This document shows positions 25,872-35,081 of a stretch of 64,000 nt of DNA, piece after piece. The stretch's first letter is position 1, and every line of letters starts with the position of its first letter. The notes beneath the pieces are model-generated. The model was not told the origin of the DNA. It did not search any database and saw nothing but the letters and a program-made list of their open reading frames with translations. A program made the translations under genes and the position numbers. This DNA comes from Clostridium sp. OS1-26 (lineage in GTDB: Bacteria; Bacillota; Clostridia; Clostridiales; Clostridiaceae), in contig NZ_CP133264.1 in the NCBI RefSeq assembly GCF_030915445.1, forward strand, positions 5,365,208 through 5,429,207. Reading direction: 5' to 3'.

Positions 25872-28295
25872 TTACCAAAATTTTACATCACCGGTCAGTA
25901 GTTTTTCGAAAGTCTCTGCATCTATAGGCTTACTAAAAAGGTACCCCTGTAGTTCGTCACATTTTTGATTTTTTAAATACTCTGCCTGAATAGAAGTTTC
26001 TACTCCTTCAGCAACAACTAAAATATTTAGCCCATGTGCCATTTGAATTAAGGCATCAATAATAACCTGCTTGTCCTCTAAATTTACAATGTTATCTACA
26101 AATGCTTTATCTATTTTTAGGACATCAATCTGTAACCTTTTTAAGTAATTCAATGAAGAATACCCTTTTCCAAAGTCATCAAGAGCTATATTAATTCCAC
26201 ATTCTCTTATTTCCTTCAATATTTTATTGCATTCGGATATATCCTCCATTAATAAGGATTCTGTAATCTCTAGCTCCAGTAGGTTAGGTTCTAATTTTGT
26301 TTCTTGTATTATATTTTTTATCACATCTGTAAGATTTTTTTGTTGAAATTGAACTACAGAAAGATTTACGCTAACCTTTAAGTTTGGCACTCCTCTTTCA
26401 TGCCATTCCTTTAGCTGCATACAAGATTTTTTTAATACATAATTTCCAATATCAATAATCAATCCTGTTTCTTCAGCTAGTGGAATAAATTCATCAGGAA
26501 ATATTTTTGCCCATCTTGTTTTTCCCACCTTACAAGAGCTTCTGCACTACCAATTTTACCTGTTCTTGTGTCAATCTTAGGCTGGTATACTACTTTAATT
26601 TCGTCTTTTATTAAAGCTTCCTTTAATTCCTTTTCCATAACTAATCGATTAATTAAGCTTTTTTCCATTTCCTTAGAATAATACATATATTCATTGAGTC
26701 CTTTGTTTTTGATATGATGAAGCACAAGTTCTCCATTTTTTAGTATTTCCTCACTTGTAGTTCCATGTTCTGGATATATCACAATCCCAGCATTAAAAAT
26801 GACATTTAAGCTTTTACTTGGAATAAATTTTTCTTTCTGAAGATCATTCATTAAATCCTTTATTTTTTTATCCATATGATGAAAATTTAGAAAATCCTCT
26901 AATATGGCAAATTCATTATCACTTTTACAGGATATAAATGCAGTTTTCCATTTAACCTTTAAAAAGGTAGCTATACTTAACAATATCTCTTCTCCTGCAA
27001 TATGTCCTACGATATCTGTAATCTGAGTGAAATTATGTATTTGTAAAATTATCATTGAACAAGTGCCTTTACATTCACGAATATATATTCTTTCATCTAT
27101 TTCTTCCTTTAATAACTCTTTATTAGGCAGTCCAGTTACGCTATCATAATATGCCATTGTGCTAATTTTAGCCTCTCTATCTTTAATACGATTTTTCATG
27201 ATGCTTATATTTGATGCAATTTGTGCAAATTCGTCTTTACCTGCAATTGTAAGCTCTTGTGAATAATCTCCTTTAGAAATCTCTAAAAGACCACTATTAA
27301 TTTTTTGTACTTTTTGTATAAAGAATTTATTTAGAAATTTCCTAATTAAAAAATAAAAGATGGCTATTATAACTAAAGAACTTTTTATGGAATTTATTAT
27401 TGTCTGTTTTTTTATTCTTTCAATTGCAGTAAAATCACATCTTATTTCTACATAAAACTTTTGTGAAGAACTAAAGCTTTTCCAGGGTGCATTTAATTCA
27501 TAATACCCATATGTAAATCCATCTTTATTCTTAGTAAGTTCTTTATTATTTTTTAATTGCTTAAATTCTTCATTTGTCAAATCTAGCTGCTTTCCTTCAT
27601 CTGATAAAGCCCAAGTACCTTTTCCATTATTATTATAAATCTCTATATTTATTTCGCCTTTTTCTAAAGAGTTTGGAAATTGAAACAAGTCCTTAAATAA
27701 AAAATTATAATAACTAGTATCATATTTCTTTCTCACATATTCCTTTACATCAACAGATATCTCTATAATGTAATCACTTTTTAAAGGACTGTAGTAAGTA
27801 TATCTATTTAATTTTCCTTGTTTCATAGAAAATCCTATTCCTTGGTCATATACTTTTCCTGTGCCATATATTTTAGATAAGTAGCTTTTCATATAATTAT
27901 TTTTACTAATCAAGTTCATTCCTTTATCTAGTTGAAAGCTAGTGTGTACAACTTTACCCTCCTTATTAATGATATAAATGTCTGAAATTGGCAAACTCTT
28001 GGCAAGTTTCTTTAATTCTTCATCCTCTACTTCTAAAGGATTTTGATTGTTTTGAACAAACCGTTGTTCAATATTATTTATGCTGTTCTTTTCTAATTGT
28101 AAAAACTCATCGTTCATTCCATATAAAATCATGTCAAACTCCATAATTTGCTCAGTTGCATGAGAAATAGCATCTTTTTTGTTTTGCAGTTATATTTCCA
28201 ATTTCACTTTCTATATTAAAAATGGTTAAAATAGAAAGTGCTATTGTCGCAAATATAACAGATGAAATAAGAAATAATATAGTCTTATTTTTCAC
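25872..28295 (-). pseudogene. GGDEF-EAL membrane protein, two frameshifts
   Basis: Reconstructed from three frames this is an 807-residue cyclic-di-GMP protein. It has an N-terminal membrane helix, an extracytoplasmic Cache-like sensor of about 230 residues, a second helix, HAMP, a GGDEF domain and an EAL domain. The GGDEF motif is replaced by KSDNEF, so cyclase activity is unlikely. The EAL domain keeps EALVRW, SVNLS, EITES, LDDFGKGYSS, EGVET and QGY, so phosphodiesterase activity is expected. The frames are joined by removing one T from T6 (28175-28180) and adding one to T5 (26504-26508), plus-strand sense. The start is probably the GTG at 28295, preceded by GGAGGG. Confidence 0.8.
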
Positions 28296-28417
28296 AATGC
28301 CCTCCATTTTATATATTTAAAAATTCAAAAATTTCCTTACCATATTTTAGTTTAAAATATTTATAAGCGCATGTCCATATTGTCTTAAAATTATTATGTA
28401 TATTAAGTTTTTACAAC

Positions 28418-28486
28418 CTAATCTAAACATTGTGCAAGAGTTTCTTCTTCATTTTTTACTACCATACATAATCTAATAGTAATCAT
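28418..28486 (-). pseudogene. Remnant of a family 2 glycosyltransferase gene
   Basis: From an ATG at 28486 the frame encodes 22 residues, MITIRLCMVVKNEEETLAQ followed by Cys-Leu-Asp, then a stop. This is the characteristic N-terminus of family 2 glycosyltransferases of the 'LCMIVKNEEE-L--CLDS' kind. The rest of the gene is absent. No ribosome binding site lies directly before the ATG; a strong AAGGAGGT is found about 230 bases upstream, on the far side of a hairpin-rich block. Family 2 glycosyltransferases often sit beside collagen-like exosporium genes, as here. Confidence 0.6.
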
Positions 28487-28489
28487 TAT

Positions 28490-28710
28490 ATTTATCCGAT
28501 CGCTACCATTGCTAACACCCCCATCTTTGTATGAAACTCCTTCTCCTATTGTCGAAGGAGTAAGCGATTCGCACTAAATCATAGATTTAGGCTCTCTGCT
28601 TAACTGTGGGATAAGCACTGCTACGTGCCTGGATAAGTTCTTCTAAGGTTCAGATGGAGAAAGTCATCCTTATAAGCAAACTCCATCTGAACCTAAGAAT
28701 CACTTGATAG
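28490..28710. repeat. Hairpin-rich noncoding block, origin unknown
   Basis: Several separate stems occur within 220 bases: CTCCTTC/GAAGGAG near 28540-28563, TAAATC/GATTTA-type pairing near 28575-28591, GCAC/GTGC near 28615-28628, and a long perfect arm AGGTTCAGATGGAG (28647-28660) with CTCCATCTGAACCT (28681-28694). No ORF of note is present. The block separates a good Shine-Dalgarno (28711-28720) from the glycosyltransferase ATG it may once have served, so it looks inserted. Sub-terminal hairpins are typical of IS200/IS605-like elements, but I see no transposase or tnpB, so identity is open. Confidence 0.45.
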
Positions 28711-28736
28711 TACCTCCTTAATTTTAGTCTTGCATA

Positions 28737-28775
28737 AAAACTAGAAGGAAATGAATGCCATTTCCTTCTAGTTTT
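28737..28775 (-). terminator. Strong terminator of the collagen-like gene
   Basis: AAAACTAGAAGGAAAT (28737-28752) and ATTTCCTTCTAGTTTT (28760-28775) form a perfect 16-bp stem with a 7-base loop directly below the stop codon. Confidence 0.85.
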
Positions 28776-28784
28776 AAAGTCTAT

Positions 28785-29846
28785 CTAATAAATATCTTCT
28801 ATAGTATAAGTAGATACTAATGTAGAGTTTCCTAAAACAGCTATTCCATATGCAGTATGGGTTACACTATTTGATTCTAATAAATTTCCACCTGCTATTA
28901 TATTTACTGCTGCTTTGCCTTGAATTAGTGATTCTAATGTGTTCCTTACCGCTGATTCACATTCAGCTGCACAGCTTATTGGCAGCGGTGCTGGCGGTGG
29001 AAGGAAAGCTATTTTCATTGATCCATCAAGATTAAACAAAGAATTATTACAAGTAAGAGTTATTGCTACTATCTTACGAATGGAAATTCTATGAGTTTTA
29101 ACTTCTGCAGAATTAGATAACACTAGTATACCGCTATCTAAAAGTGAAATTGGTACTCCTATAGCTGAACCTTTATTTTCATAGTTAATAACTACAGTGG
29201 TTCCAGGGAATAGCTCTATTATCTGGCTTAACACATTTTTTATTTGAGCAGTGCATGCACATTCAACAGCATCTCCTGGTTGTCCCTGAGGACCTTGATC
29301 ACCTTTAGGTCCCTGACAACCTGGGTCTCCTTTGCACCCTTTCGGTCCCGGGCATCCCTGGTCTCCTTTACACCCTTTTGGTCCTGGGCATCCCTGGTCT
29401 CCTTTGCACCCTTTTGGCCCTGGGTCTCCTTGCTCTCCCTTTGGTCCTGGGCATCCTGGGTCTCCTTTTTCTCCCTTTGGTCCTGGGCATCCTGAATCTC
29501 CTTTTTCTTCCTCTGGTTCTGGACATCCTGGATCTCCTTCTTCTCCCTCTGGTTCTGGGCATCCTGGATCTCCTTTGCACTCTTTTGGTCCTTGTGGACC
29601 AGTCTCTTCGCAAACTGTTATACAATTATGGACATAGTACGGATCAGAATGTCTTGATCTATCATGGCACTTATATTGTCTTTCATTGTGATCATCTTCA
29701 TCAAATTCATCTACGTCATTCTTATAGCTTTCATAATATAGCATTTCGTTTGTATCAATATTTTCACTTTGATGTTCATTAATAAATGAATGGCTTTTTT
29801 TTGAGTGGCTTTTTTTTGAATGGCGTGACCTTCTATGACTTGCCAT
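28785..29846 (-). CDS. Cysteine-rich collagen-like protein (exosporium type)
   Basis: The protein starts with a Ser/His/Lys/Arg-rich head (SHRRSRHSKKSHSKKSHSF). About 100 residues of Gly-x-y triplets follow after residue 95, built from a 12-residue unit of the kind GCPGPKGCKGDQ. Unusually, cysteines occupy many x positions, and several glycines in the first units are replaced by Glu (GCPEPEGEE). The C-terminal 155 residues are two related beta domains, each beginning with a Cys-rich strand and ending in 'GILVLSNS' or 'GIAVLGNS' elements. Such proteins form the hair-like nap on clostridial and bacillar spores and are usually glycosylated. I use the ATG at 29846, preceded by GGGAGGAAA. Confidence 0.8.
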   Translation of the reverse strand: MASHRRSRHSKKSHSKKSHSFINEHQSENIDTNEMLYYESYKNDVDEFDEDDHNERQYKCHDRSRHSDPYYVHNCITVCEETGPQGPKECKGDPGCPEPEGEEGDPGCPEPEEEKGDSGCPGPKGEKGDPGCPGPKGEQGDPGPKGCKGDQGCPGPKGCKGDQGCPGPKGCKGDPGCQGPKGDQGPQGQPGDAVECACTAQIKNVLSQIIELFPGTTVVINYENKGSAIGVPISLLDSGILVLSNSAEVKTHRISIRKIVAITLTCNNSLFNLDGSMKIAFLPPPAPLPISCAAECESAVRNTLESLIQGKAAVNIIAGGNLLESNSVTHTAYGIAVLGNSTLVSTYTIEDIY

Positions 29847-30029
29847 ATTTATTTCCTCCCTATATAAAAATTCACACAACTAACACACTATTATGTTGGA
29901 AGTGACTAAAATAAAATTTAAGGAATTTATCCTTTAATTAATAGTATGATGATTTATTGAAATTGTTACAGAATGATAGAGCAATTCGACACCTTTTTTT
30001 TACAAGCTAGGAGATGAATCAAAAAATTA

Positions 30030-30065
30030 AAAACTCCTTGCTATAAACAGTTAGCAAGGAGTTTT
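30030..30065 (-). terminator. Terminator of the lipoprotein gene
   Basis: AAAACTCCTTGCTA (30030-30043) and TAGCAAGGAGTTTT (30052-30065) form a 14-bp perfect stem just after the stop codon of the minus-strand gene. Confidence 0.85.
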
Positions 30066-30071
30066 ATATTT

Positions 30072-31253
30072 CTATTTAATTTTAGATCCACTGATTAAAT
30101 CTTGGAATTGAACAGAATTTTCGCTATTAGTCTCTGGGAATTTTATCTCAAGATTTTTATTTATATTGAAAGTACTTGTATTAAAATCAATTCCTAATTT
30201 GTATACACCTGTAAGTTTATTTGTTGTGCTTGTACCACTTAAGCTTTGAACTACTGGTATAAATTTAGCTGAGTCAAACACTAAATCTATATTTCCTTTT
30301 TCATTAACAATATATCCATTTGAGTCTACTGCATAATCAATTACAATTCCTTTATCCCCGATAAGAGTTACTCCATCAAAGGAATTTAGCACTTTGTTCA
30401 TCTGTGATGTAAATTCAGGTAATCCTTTGTCAAAGTCTGAAAAAGCTTTATCTATTCCTGCTTGATTAGCTTTTGCTTCTTCTTCACTTGCAGCAGATGT
30501 TTTTGTAACTGTAGTTAAGTAGTCTTTTAATAATCCTTTAGCTTCCTTATTATTTATTAAATTATTCGAAGTATATTTTATTAAATCTTTAAACTTCTTA
30601 TCATCTAGCTTAACTTCATAAGTATGCACTAATTTTCTTCCATCTGGTAAAGCCATATATGTATACCCTGTATCTGTAACAATCTTAAACCCAGGATCAA
30701 AACTTGCCATACTACCAAGAATCATTTGTGAGAATTTCTTCTGCATGTCCTCACTTGCTTTAGTTAAGTCCACATTTGTACCATTAGTCTTGCCCATCTT
30801 TGAACTATCTAATATAACATACTGCTTTCCACCCATCTTCTGTGCTTGTGCAGCTGGTACTTTAATAATCTCTTTAAATTCATTTTTACCATTTGCCATG
30901 TTTACATCTGCCCAAATTCCCATATCTAATGGCATTGTTCCTAATTGCATTGCCACATCTGCCTGCATCTTTGCAACTTTACCATCTTCATTCTGGTTTA
31001 CTTTAGTATTAATAGCCATTTTTGAACTATTAATCATAGGGATAACTTTACTTACCTCATTTTGCTCTTCAGCGGAAAGATTTTCTGCAGTAAATCGTAA
31101 TCCCATCTCTGTTTTAGTTTCTGCACTAGTAATTTTTTGTGTTTTGCTAAAAGCATCAGAAAGCGCTTTTCCCTCATTGCTACATCCTGTAAAAAGGGAA
31201 GTGGACATTGCTACTACAGCTCCAATTAAAACTAATTTTTTTAAACTTTTCAT
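30072..31253 (-). CDS. Lipoprotein of unknown function
   Basis: A type II signal peptide with the lipobox LFTGC (Cys about residue 24) marks a membrane-anchored extracytoplasmic lipoprotein of 393 residues. The mature part begins with a helical stretch (ALSDAFSKTQKITSAETKTEM) and then alternates strands and helices. Its overall pattern, a threonine-rich start followed by 'VNMANGKNEFKEIIKVPA' and 'KMGGKQYVILDSS', resembles lipoproteins of the LppX/outer-surface type that bind lipids, but I cannot assign a family firmly. A GGGGGTG Shine-Dalgarno precedes the ATG. It is a single-gene unit with its own terminator. Confidence 0.75.
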   Translation of the reverse strand: MKSLKKLVLIGAVVAMSTSLFTGCSNEGKALSDAFSKTQKITSAETKTEMGLRFTAENLSAEEQNEVSKVIPMINSSKMAINTKVNQNEDGKVAKMQADVAMQLGTMPLDMGIWADVNMANGKNEFKEIIKVPAAQAQKMGGKQYVILDSSKMGKTNGTNVDLTKASEDMQKKFSQMILGSMASFDPGFKIVTDTGYTYMALPDGRKLVHTYEVKLDDKKFKDLIKYTSNNLINNKEAKGLLKDYLTTVTKTSAASEEEAKANQAGIDKAFSDFDKGLPEFTSQMNKVLNSFDGVTLIGDKGIVIDYAVDSNGYIVNEKGNIDLVFDSAKFIPVVQSLSGTSTTNKLTGVYKLGIDFNTSTFNINKNLEIKFPETNSENSVQFQDLISGSKIK

Positions 31254-31422
31254 TATTACACCCCCATCAAAATCATGGGTTAATTATACCATAGTTGGCA
31301 ATATCGCGCAATGAGGTTATCTATACCTTTTAATAAGTTTTCTTTTCCTATTGGCCTTCTATGTAGATTTATTTCAGTTTTGCTCCTGTTTTCTTCTATA
31401 TATTTAATTTAGCTATTCTTAT

Positions 31423-33794
31423 TTACTTTTGACTAATATTAGATTCCTTTAAAATGTTGTTATACTGAACTAGCCTTTTCATCATTTTTTCTTTTACATA
31501 TTCTAGTACACCCTTTTTACCCATATTTTCATCGTCAAACATTATTTCAATACAATCACTAATATACTTAGCTGCATATATATGGAACTTTCCTTTATCT
31601 ACCGCATCTATTACTTCTTCTTTTAATACAAGATCATCCATATTGGTGTTTGGAATTATAACTCCATGTGTTCCATCAAGTCCATACAATGAACATATAT
31701 CAAAAAAACCCTCTATTTTATCGTTGACTCCTCCAATTGGCTGTATTTCACCCTTTTGATTGACCGATCCAGTTATAGCCATACTTTGTTTTATTGGAGT
31801 CTCTGACAAACTCGACAATAATGCTAGAAGCTCTGCTGCAGATGCACTGTCTCCCTCAATTCCTGAGTAAAGTTGTTCAAACACAACATTAGCATTAAAA
31901 GATATTGGAATATCCCTTCCTACAAGCTCACCAACAAAACCTGCCAAAATCATTACGCCTTTATTGTGAATACTGCCACTCATATCCGCCTCTCTTTCAA
32001 TATTTATTATTCCACTTCTTCCCGCAAAGGTTGAAACGGTTATTCTATGCTGTTGTCCAATTGTACAGTCTCCATAATTTACAACAGAAAGGCCATTAAT
32101 TTGCCCAACTTTTGTTCCTCTTAAATCAACTATATATTTTTTCTTTCTGTACATATCAAGGATTTTCTTTCTAACAAGTCCATGCATTGATTCTTGTTCC
32201 TTTAAAGCTTTCAAAATATGCTTAGCTCCAACAATATCACAACCGTCTTCTTTAGCATAATAATTTGCTATATCAACTATTTTAAACATATTGCTCATAG
32301 ATGCAGAAAAGTAATTTTTATTTTCTGCAAGCCTAGAAGAAAATTGTAATAATTTAATTATTGCTTCTCTACTTATATGCTTAATATTATTTTTATTTGC
32401 ATAACATTTTATCAAACCAATAATATTAGCAGTATTATCTCTATCTTTTTCTATTTCACTGTCAAATTCAGCTTTTACTTTAAATATCTTTTCAAACTCT
32501 AAATCTCTTTGCAAAAGTAGTGAGTATATATATTGACTTCCAACCATTATTATTTTAACTTTTAAAGGTATTTCTTCTGGATTTAACGTTGAGATTGGTA
32601 ATGTATCAATATTATATTTTGAATTATTGATAGATATATTCTCTAATTTAATACACTTTTTTAAAAGTTCCCAAGAAGATGGCTGAGCTAGCAGTTGCTC
32701 TGCTTTTATTATAATGTAACCTCCGTTAGCCTTATGTAAATATCCTGGCCTTATTAATGCAAAATCAGTAATAAGGTTACCCATTTTATTTTCATATTCG
32801 ATGTTACCAAATATATGACTCTGTAGTGATGAATCAGCAAAGACAACTGGTGCACCTGCATTTTCATTATTACTTACTAAAACATTAACCTCATATCTCC
32901 TTAAAAGAGCTAATTTTATATTTTTAGCTTTTTTATCATCGTCATCATCAAAAAAATATGATATTTTTTCAGTAATATCTTTTTTTAAAGAATGCAAATA
33001 TTGAACGACCTTTTTGCTAAATCCATAATTGTTTATTAGCTCCTCTATTTTAGGTGAAATTATGGTTTCAGCAATTTTATAGTCTAAATTCTTCAATTCT
33101 AATTCTAATTTCTTTTCAAGCTCTCTAGTCTGTTTAAAAATATCTGAAGAAATATTTCTAAGCTCATTTATTGAAGTCTGTATGCTATTTTTTTCTTCTT
33201 CACTTAATTTTTCAAACTCATCATCTGTTATCTCTCTATCGTTTTTTTGAGCAATAAATATAAAATCTCCAGTGGAGTTTCTCTTTACATCAAAGCCTCT
33301 TTTTTTGATTCAATATTTAATTCTCTAGACAAATTCAAAAGTAATTTCTCATAATTATTGATTATATTATTTTTCTCATTATCATAATTTTCAGAATTAA
33401 AATAAATAGGTGCTTCCTTTTCAACATATTTGATAAACAAACTCATCTCTTCTTTAAATTTATTAGCTTTACTTGTATTAAGAGAAATTGCTATTGGATT
33501 ATTGGGATTTTCAAAGTTATAAACATAGCACCAATCTTTTGGTGTAGGCATCTTTTTTGCATATTCTTCTATTTTTCTCACAATATATCCAGTTTTCCCC
33601 GTGCCCGTTTTGCCAGATATAAAAATGTTATATCCCTTACTATCTATGTTTAATCCAAGCTCTATAGATTCGACAGCTCTTTTCTGCCCTATTACCATAT
33701 CATAGCCCTCTATTCTTTCCGTAGTGTCAAACTCTGGTATTTCATCTAACTTAAATTCTAAATCTTGTTTCGTTAATTTTATATAATTTTTCAT
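31423..33794 (-). pseudogene. Lon-family (LonB-like) ATP-dependent protease, frameshifted
   Basis: The N-terminal frame (33285-33794) contains the Walker A FISGKTGTGKT. The C-terminal frame contains a long ATPase/sensor region with GGYIIIKAEQLL and a Lon S16 protease domain. The catalytic serine lies in GDSASAAELLALL and the catalytic lysine in GVNDKIEGF. The 190 bases between the two annotated frames are coding in the downstream frame. One extra T in the T7 run at 33300-33306 gives a continuous 790-residue protein of the LonB/COG1067 type. The start is the ATG at 33794 after GGAGGT. Without correction the ATPase and protease halves are separated. Confidence 0.85.
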
Positions 33795-33990
33795 AAACCT
33801 ACCTCCACGAATCAATTTTAACAATTTATACTTTTATACCTACAATTATCGATTTTCTATATATACATATTTCAATAATTTATTTTTAAATTCCTGCAAG
33901 TTTTCTCTAACTATAGCAGTATTTAAATATTTTATTTTTTCTCTATTCTTATAATTAAACAACTTAGTTAATATTTTAACTTCAGTATCT

Positions 33991-34070
33991 ATGACGTTTT
34001 ATGACGTTTTGCCGAAATATTAAAAATTTTTTAATAAAAACTTTTATATTTTAGCATTTTTTGCTAAAAT
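33991..34070 (+). promoter_or_regulatory. Leader with tandem repeat and palindrome before the MCP gene
   Basis: Two perfect tandem copies of ATGACGTTTT (33991-34010) are followed at once by GCCGAAAT (34011-34018), close to the sigma-D -10 consensus GCCGATAT expected for chemotaxis genes. A clear TAAA -35 box is missing. Further down, ATTTTAGCA and TGCTAAAAT (34048-34070) form a perfect 9-bp stem 66 bases before the start codon. The rest of the gap 33795-34135 is A+T-rich with no ORF. Confidence 0.35.
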
Positions 34071-34135
34071 GTTTATATATCATATTAAATATTATTAAAT
34101 ATGCTATTTAATTTTAGATTAAGGGGGATAAAAAT

Positions 34136-34972
34136 TTGAATATGTTAGATTCTATGTTAAATGTTATTACGGTTCTTGAAGATATGTTTCAAGATGAAGA
34201 TGCAATGCTTGTAGTATCAGATTTAGAGAAAATAGTATATTATAAAGCGGGAAAAACCGTTGACGCGGGACATGTGGGCTTACCATTAGCTCCTGGAGAT
34301 GGTTTATTGGAGGCTATTCAATCTAAAAAAACTTTAAGAGTCATTGTTCCAAAGGAATTATTAGGTACTCCATTTAAAGCCATTACTATACCTTTGTTTG
34401 ATGAAAATAAGCAAATAATAGGTGCCGCAGGAGTAGGTTGGAGCTTAGATGCTAGAGTAAAAATATACGAGCAACTAAGCAATGTTGTTGATAGTTTGGC
34501 AAGCTCTATCGAGCAAATTTCAACGGGTATGAACGATATTACTGCAAATGCACAAAATATAGCTTCCTCACAGGAAGAAATGGTATCTTCAGCTCAAGTG
34601 ACAAGAAAAAACGTAGATGAGACTTCTAAAATTACAGATTTCATAAGAAATATAGCTAACCAAACTAATCTCTTAGGACTTAATGCCTCAATAGAAGCTT
34701 CGAGAGCTGGACAAGAAGGAAGAGGTTTTCAAGTAGTAGCTGGAGAAATACGTAAGCTTGCAGTAAATAGCAAAAATGCTGTAAGTCAAATAGAGCAAGG
34801 GCTTAAAGGTATGCAGAGTTCTATAAATTTTATTATGAATATGATAGAAAAAAACGCCTCAACAACCCAATCACAAGCTGCTGCTTCTGAAGAAATAAGC
34901 GCTTCCATCCAGGAACTAAGAACGCTATCAGATGTATTATTACAAGTCACTAAACAGTTAGAAGTTAAATAG
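34136..34972 (+). CDS. Soluble methyl-accepting chemotaxis-type receptor
   Basis: The 278-residue protein has no membrane helix. Residues 1-110 form a small sensor domain (LVVSDLEKIVYYKAG, then GLPLAPGDGLLEAI and GAAGVGWSLD). A short signalling helical hairpin follows, with the highly conserved tip FIRNIANQTNLLGLNASIEA and GRGFQVVAGEIRKLA. The signalling domain is much shorter than in classical receptors, which is a known class in Clostridia, often linked to redox or metabolic sensing. The start is a TTG; AAGGGGG lies 8 bases before it and is too far from the ATG at 34142. A strong terminator follows, so it is monocistronic. Confidence 0.85.
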   Translation: MNMLDSMLNVITVLEDMFQDEDAMLVVSDLEKIVYYKAGKTVDAGHVGLPLAPGDGLLEAIQSKKTLRVIVPKELLGTPFKAITIPLFDENKQIIGAAGVGWSLDARVKIYEQLSNVVDSLASSIEQISTGMNDITANAQNIASSQEEMVSSAQVTRKNVDETSKITDFIRNIANQTNLLGLNASIEASRAGQEGRGFQVVAGEIRKLAVNSKNAVSQIEQGLKGMQSSINFIMNMIEKNASTTQSQAAASEEISASIQELRTLSDVLLQVTKQLEVK

Positions 34973-34980
34973 ATAGATAG

Positions 34981-35013
34981 AAAGAAGCCCCTTTTAAAAG
35001 AGGCTTCTTTTTA
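34981..35013 (+). terminator. Terminator of the receptor gene
   Basis: AAAGAAGCC and AGGCTTCTTT pair with an inner CTTTT/AAAG extension and are followed by TTTTT. Confidence 0.85.
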
Positions 35014-35081
35014 CATATCATTATTAACTTAATTCTTTAAACTAGCAATATGTCATTTGTTATATCTTATAACTCTACTAA

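Noticed and set aside
28490-28710. Complete IS200/IS605-family element
   Set aside because: Hairpins are present but no transposase, tnpB or guide-like boundary could be recognised.
29330-29580. Regular repeats resembling a CRISPR array
   Set aside because: Repeats are contiguous, in frame, without unique spacers, and encode collagen triplets. No cas genes nearby.
29244-29782. Long open frames on the plus strand opposite the collagen-like gene, plus a minus-strand Arg-rich frame
   Set aside because: They are produced by the 36-base Gly-x-y repeats being open in several frames. No ribosome sites, and the true frame has a start, a Shine-Dalgarno and a terminator.
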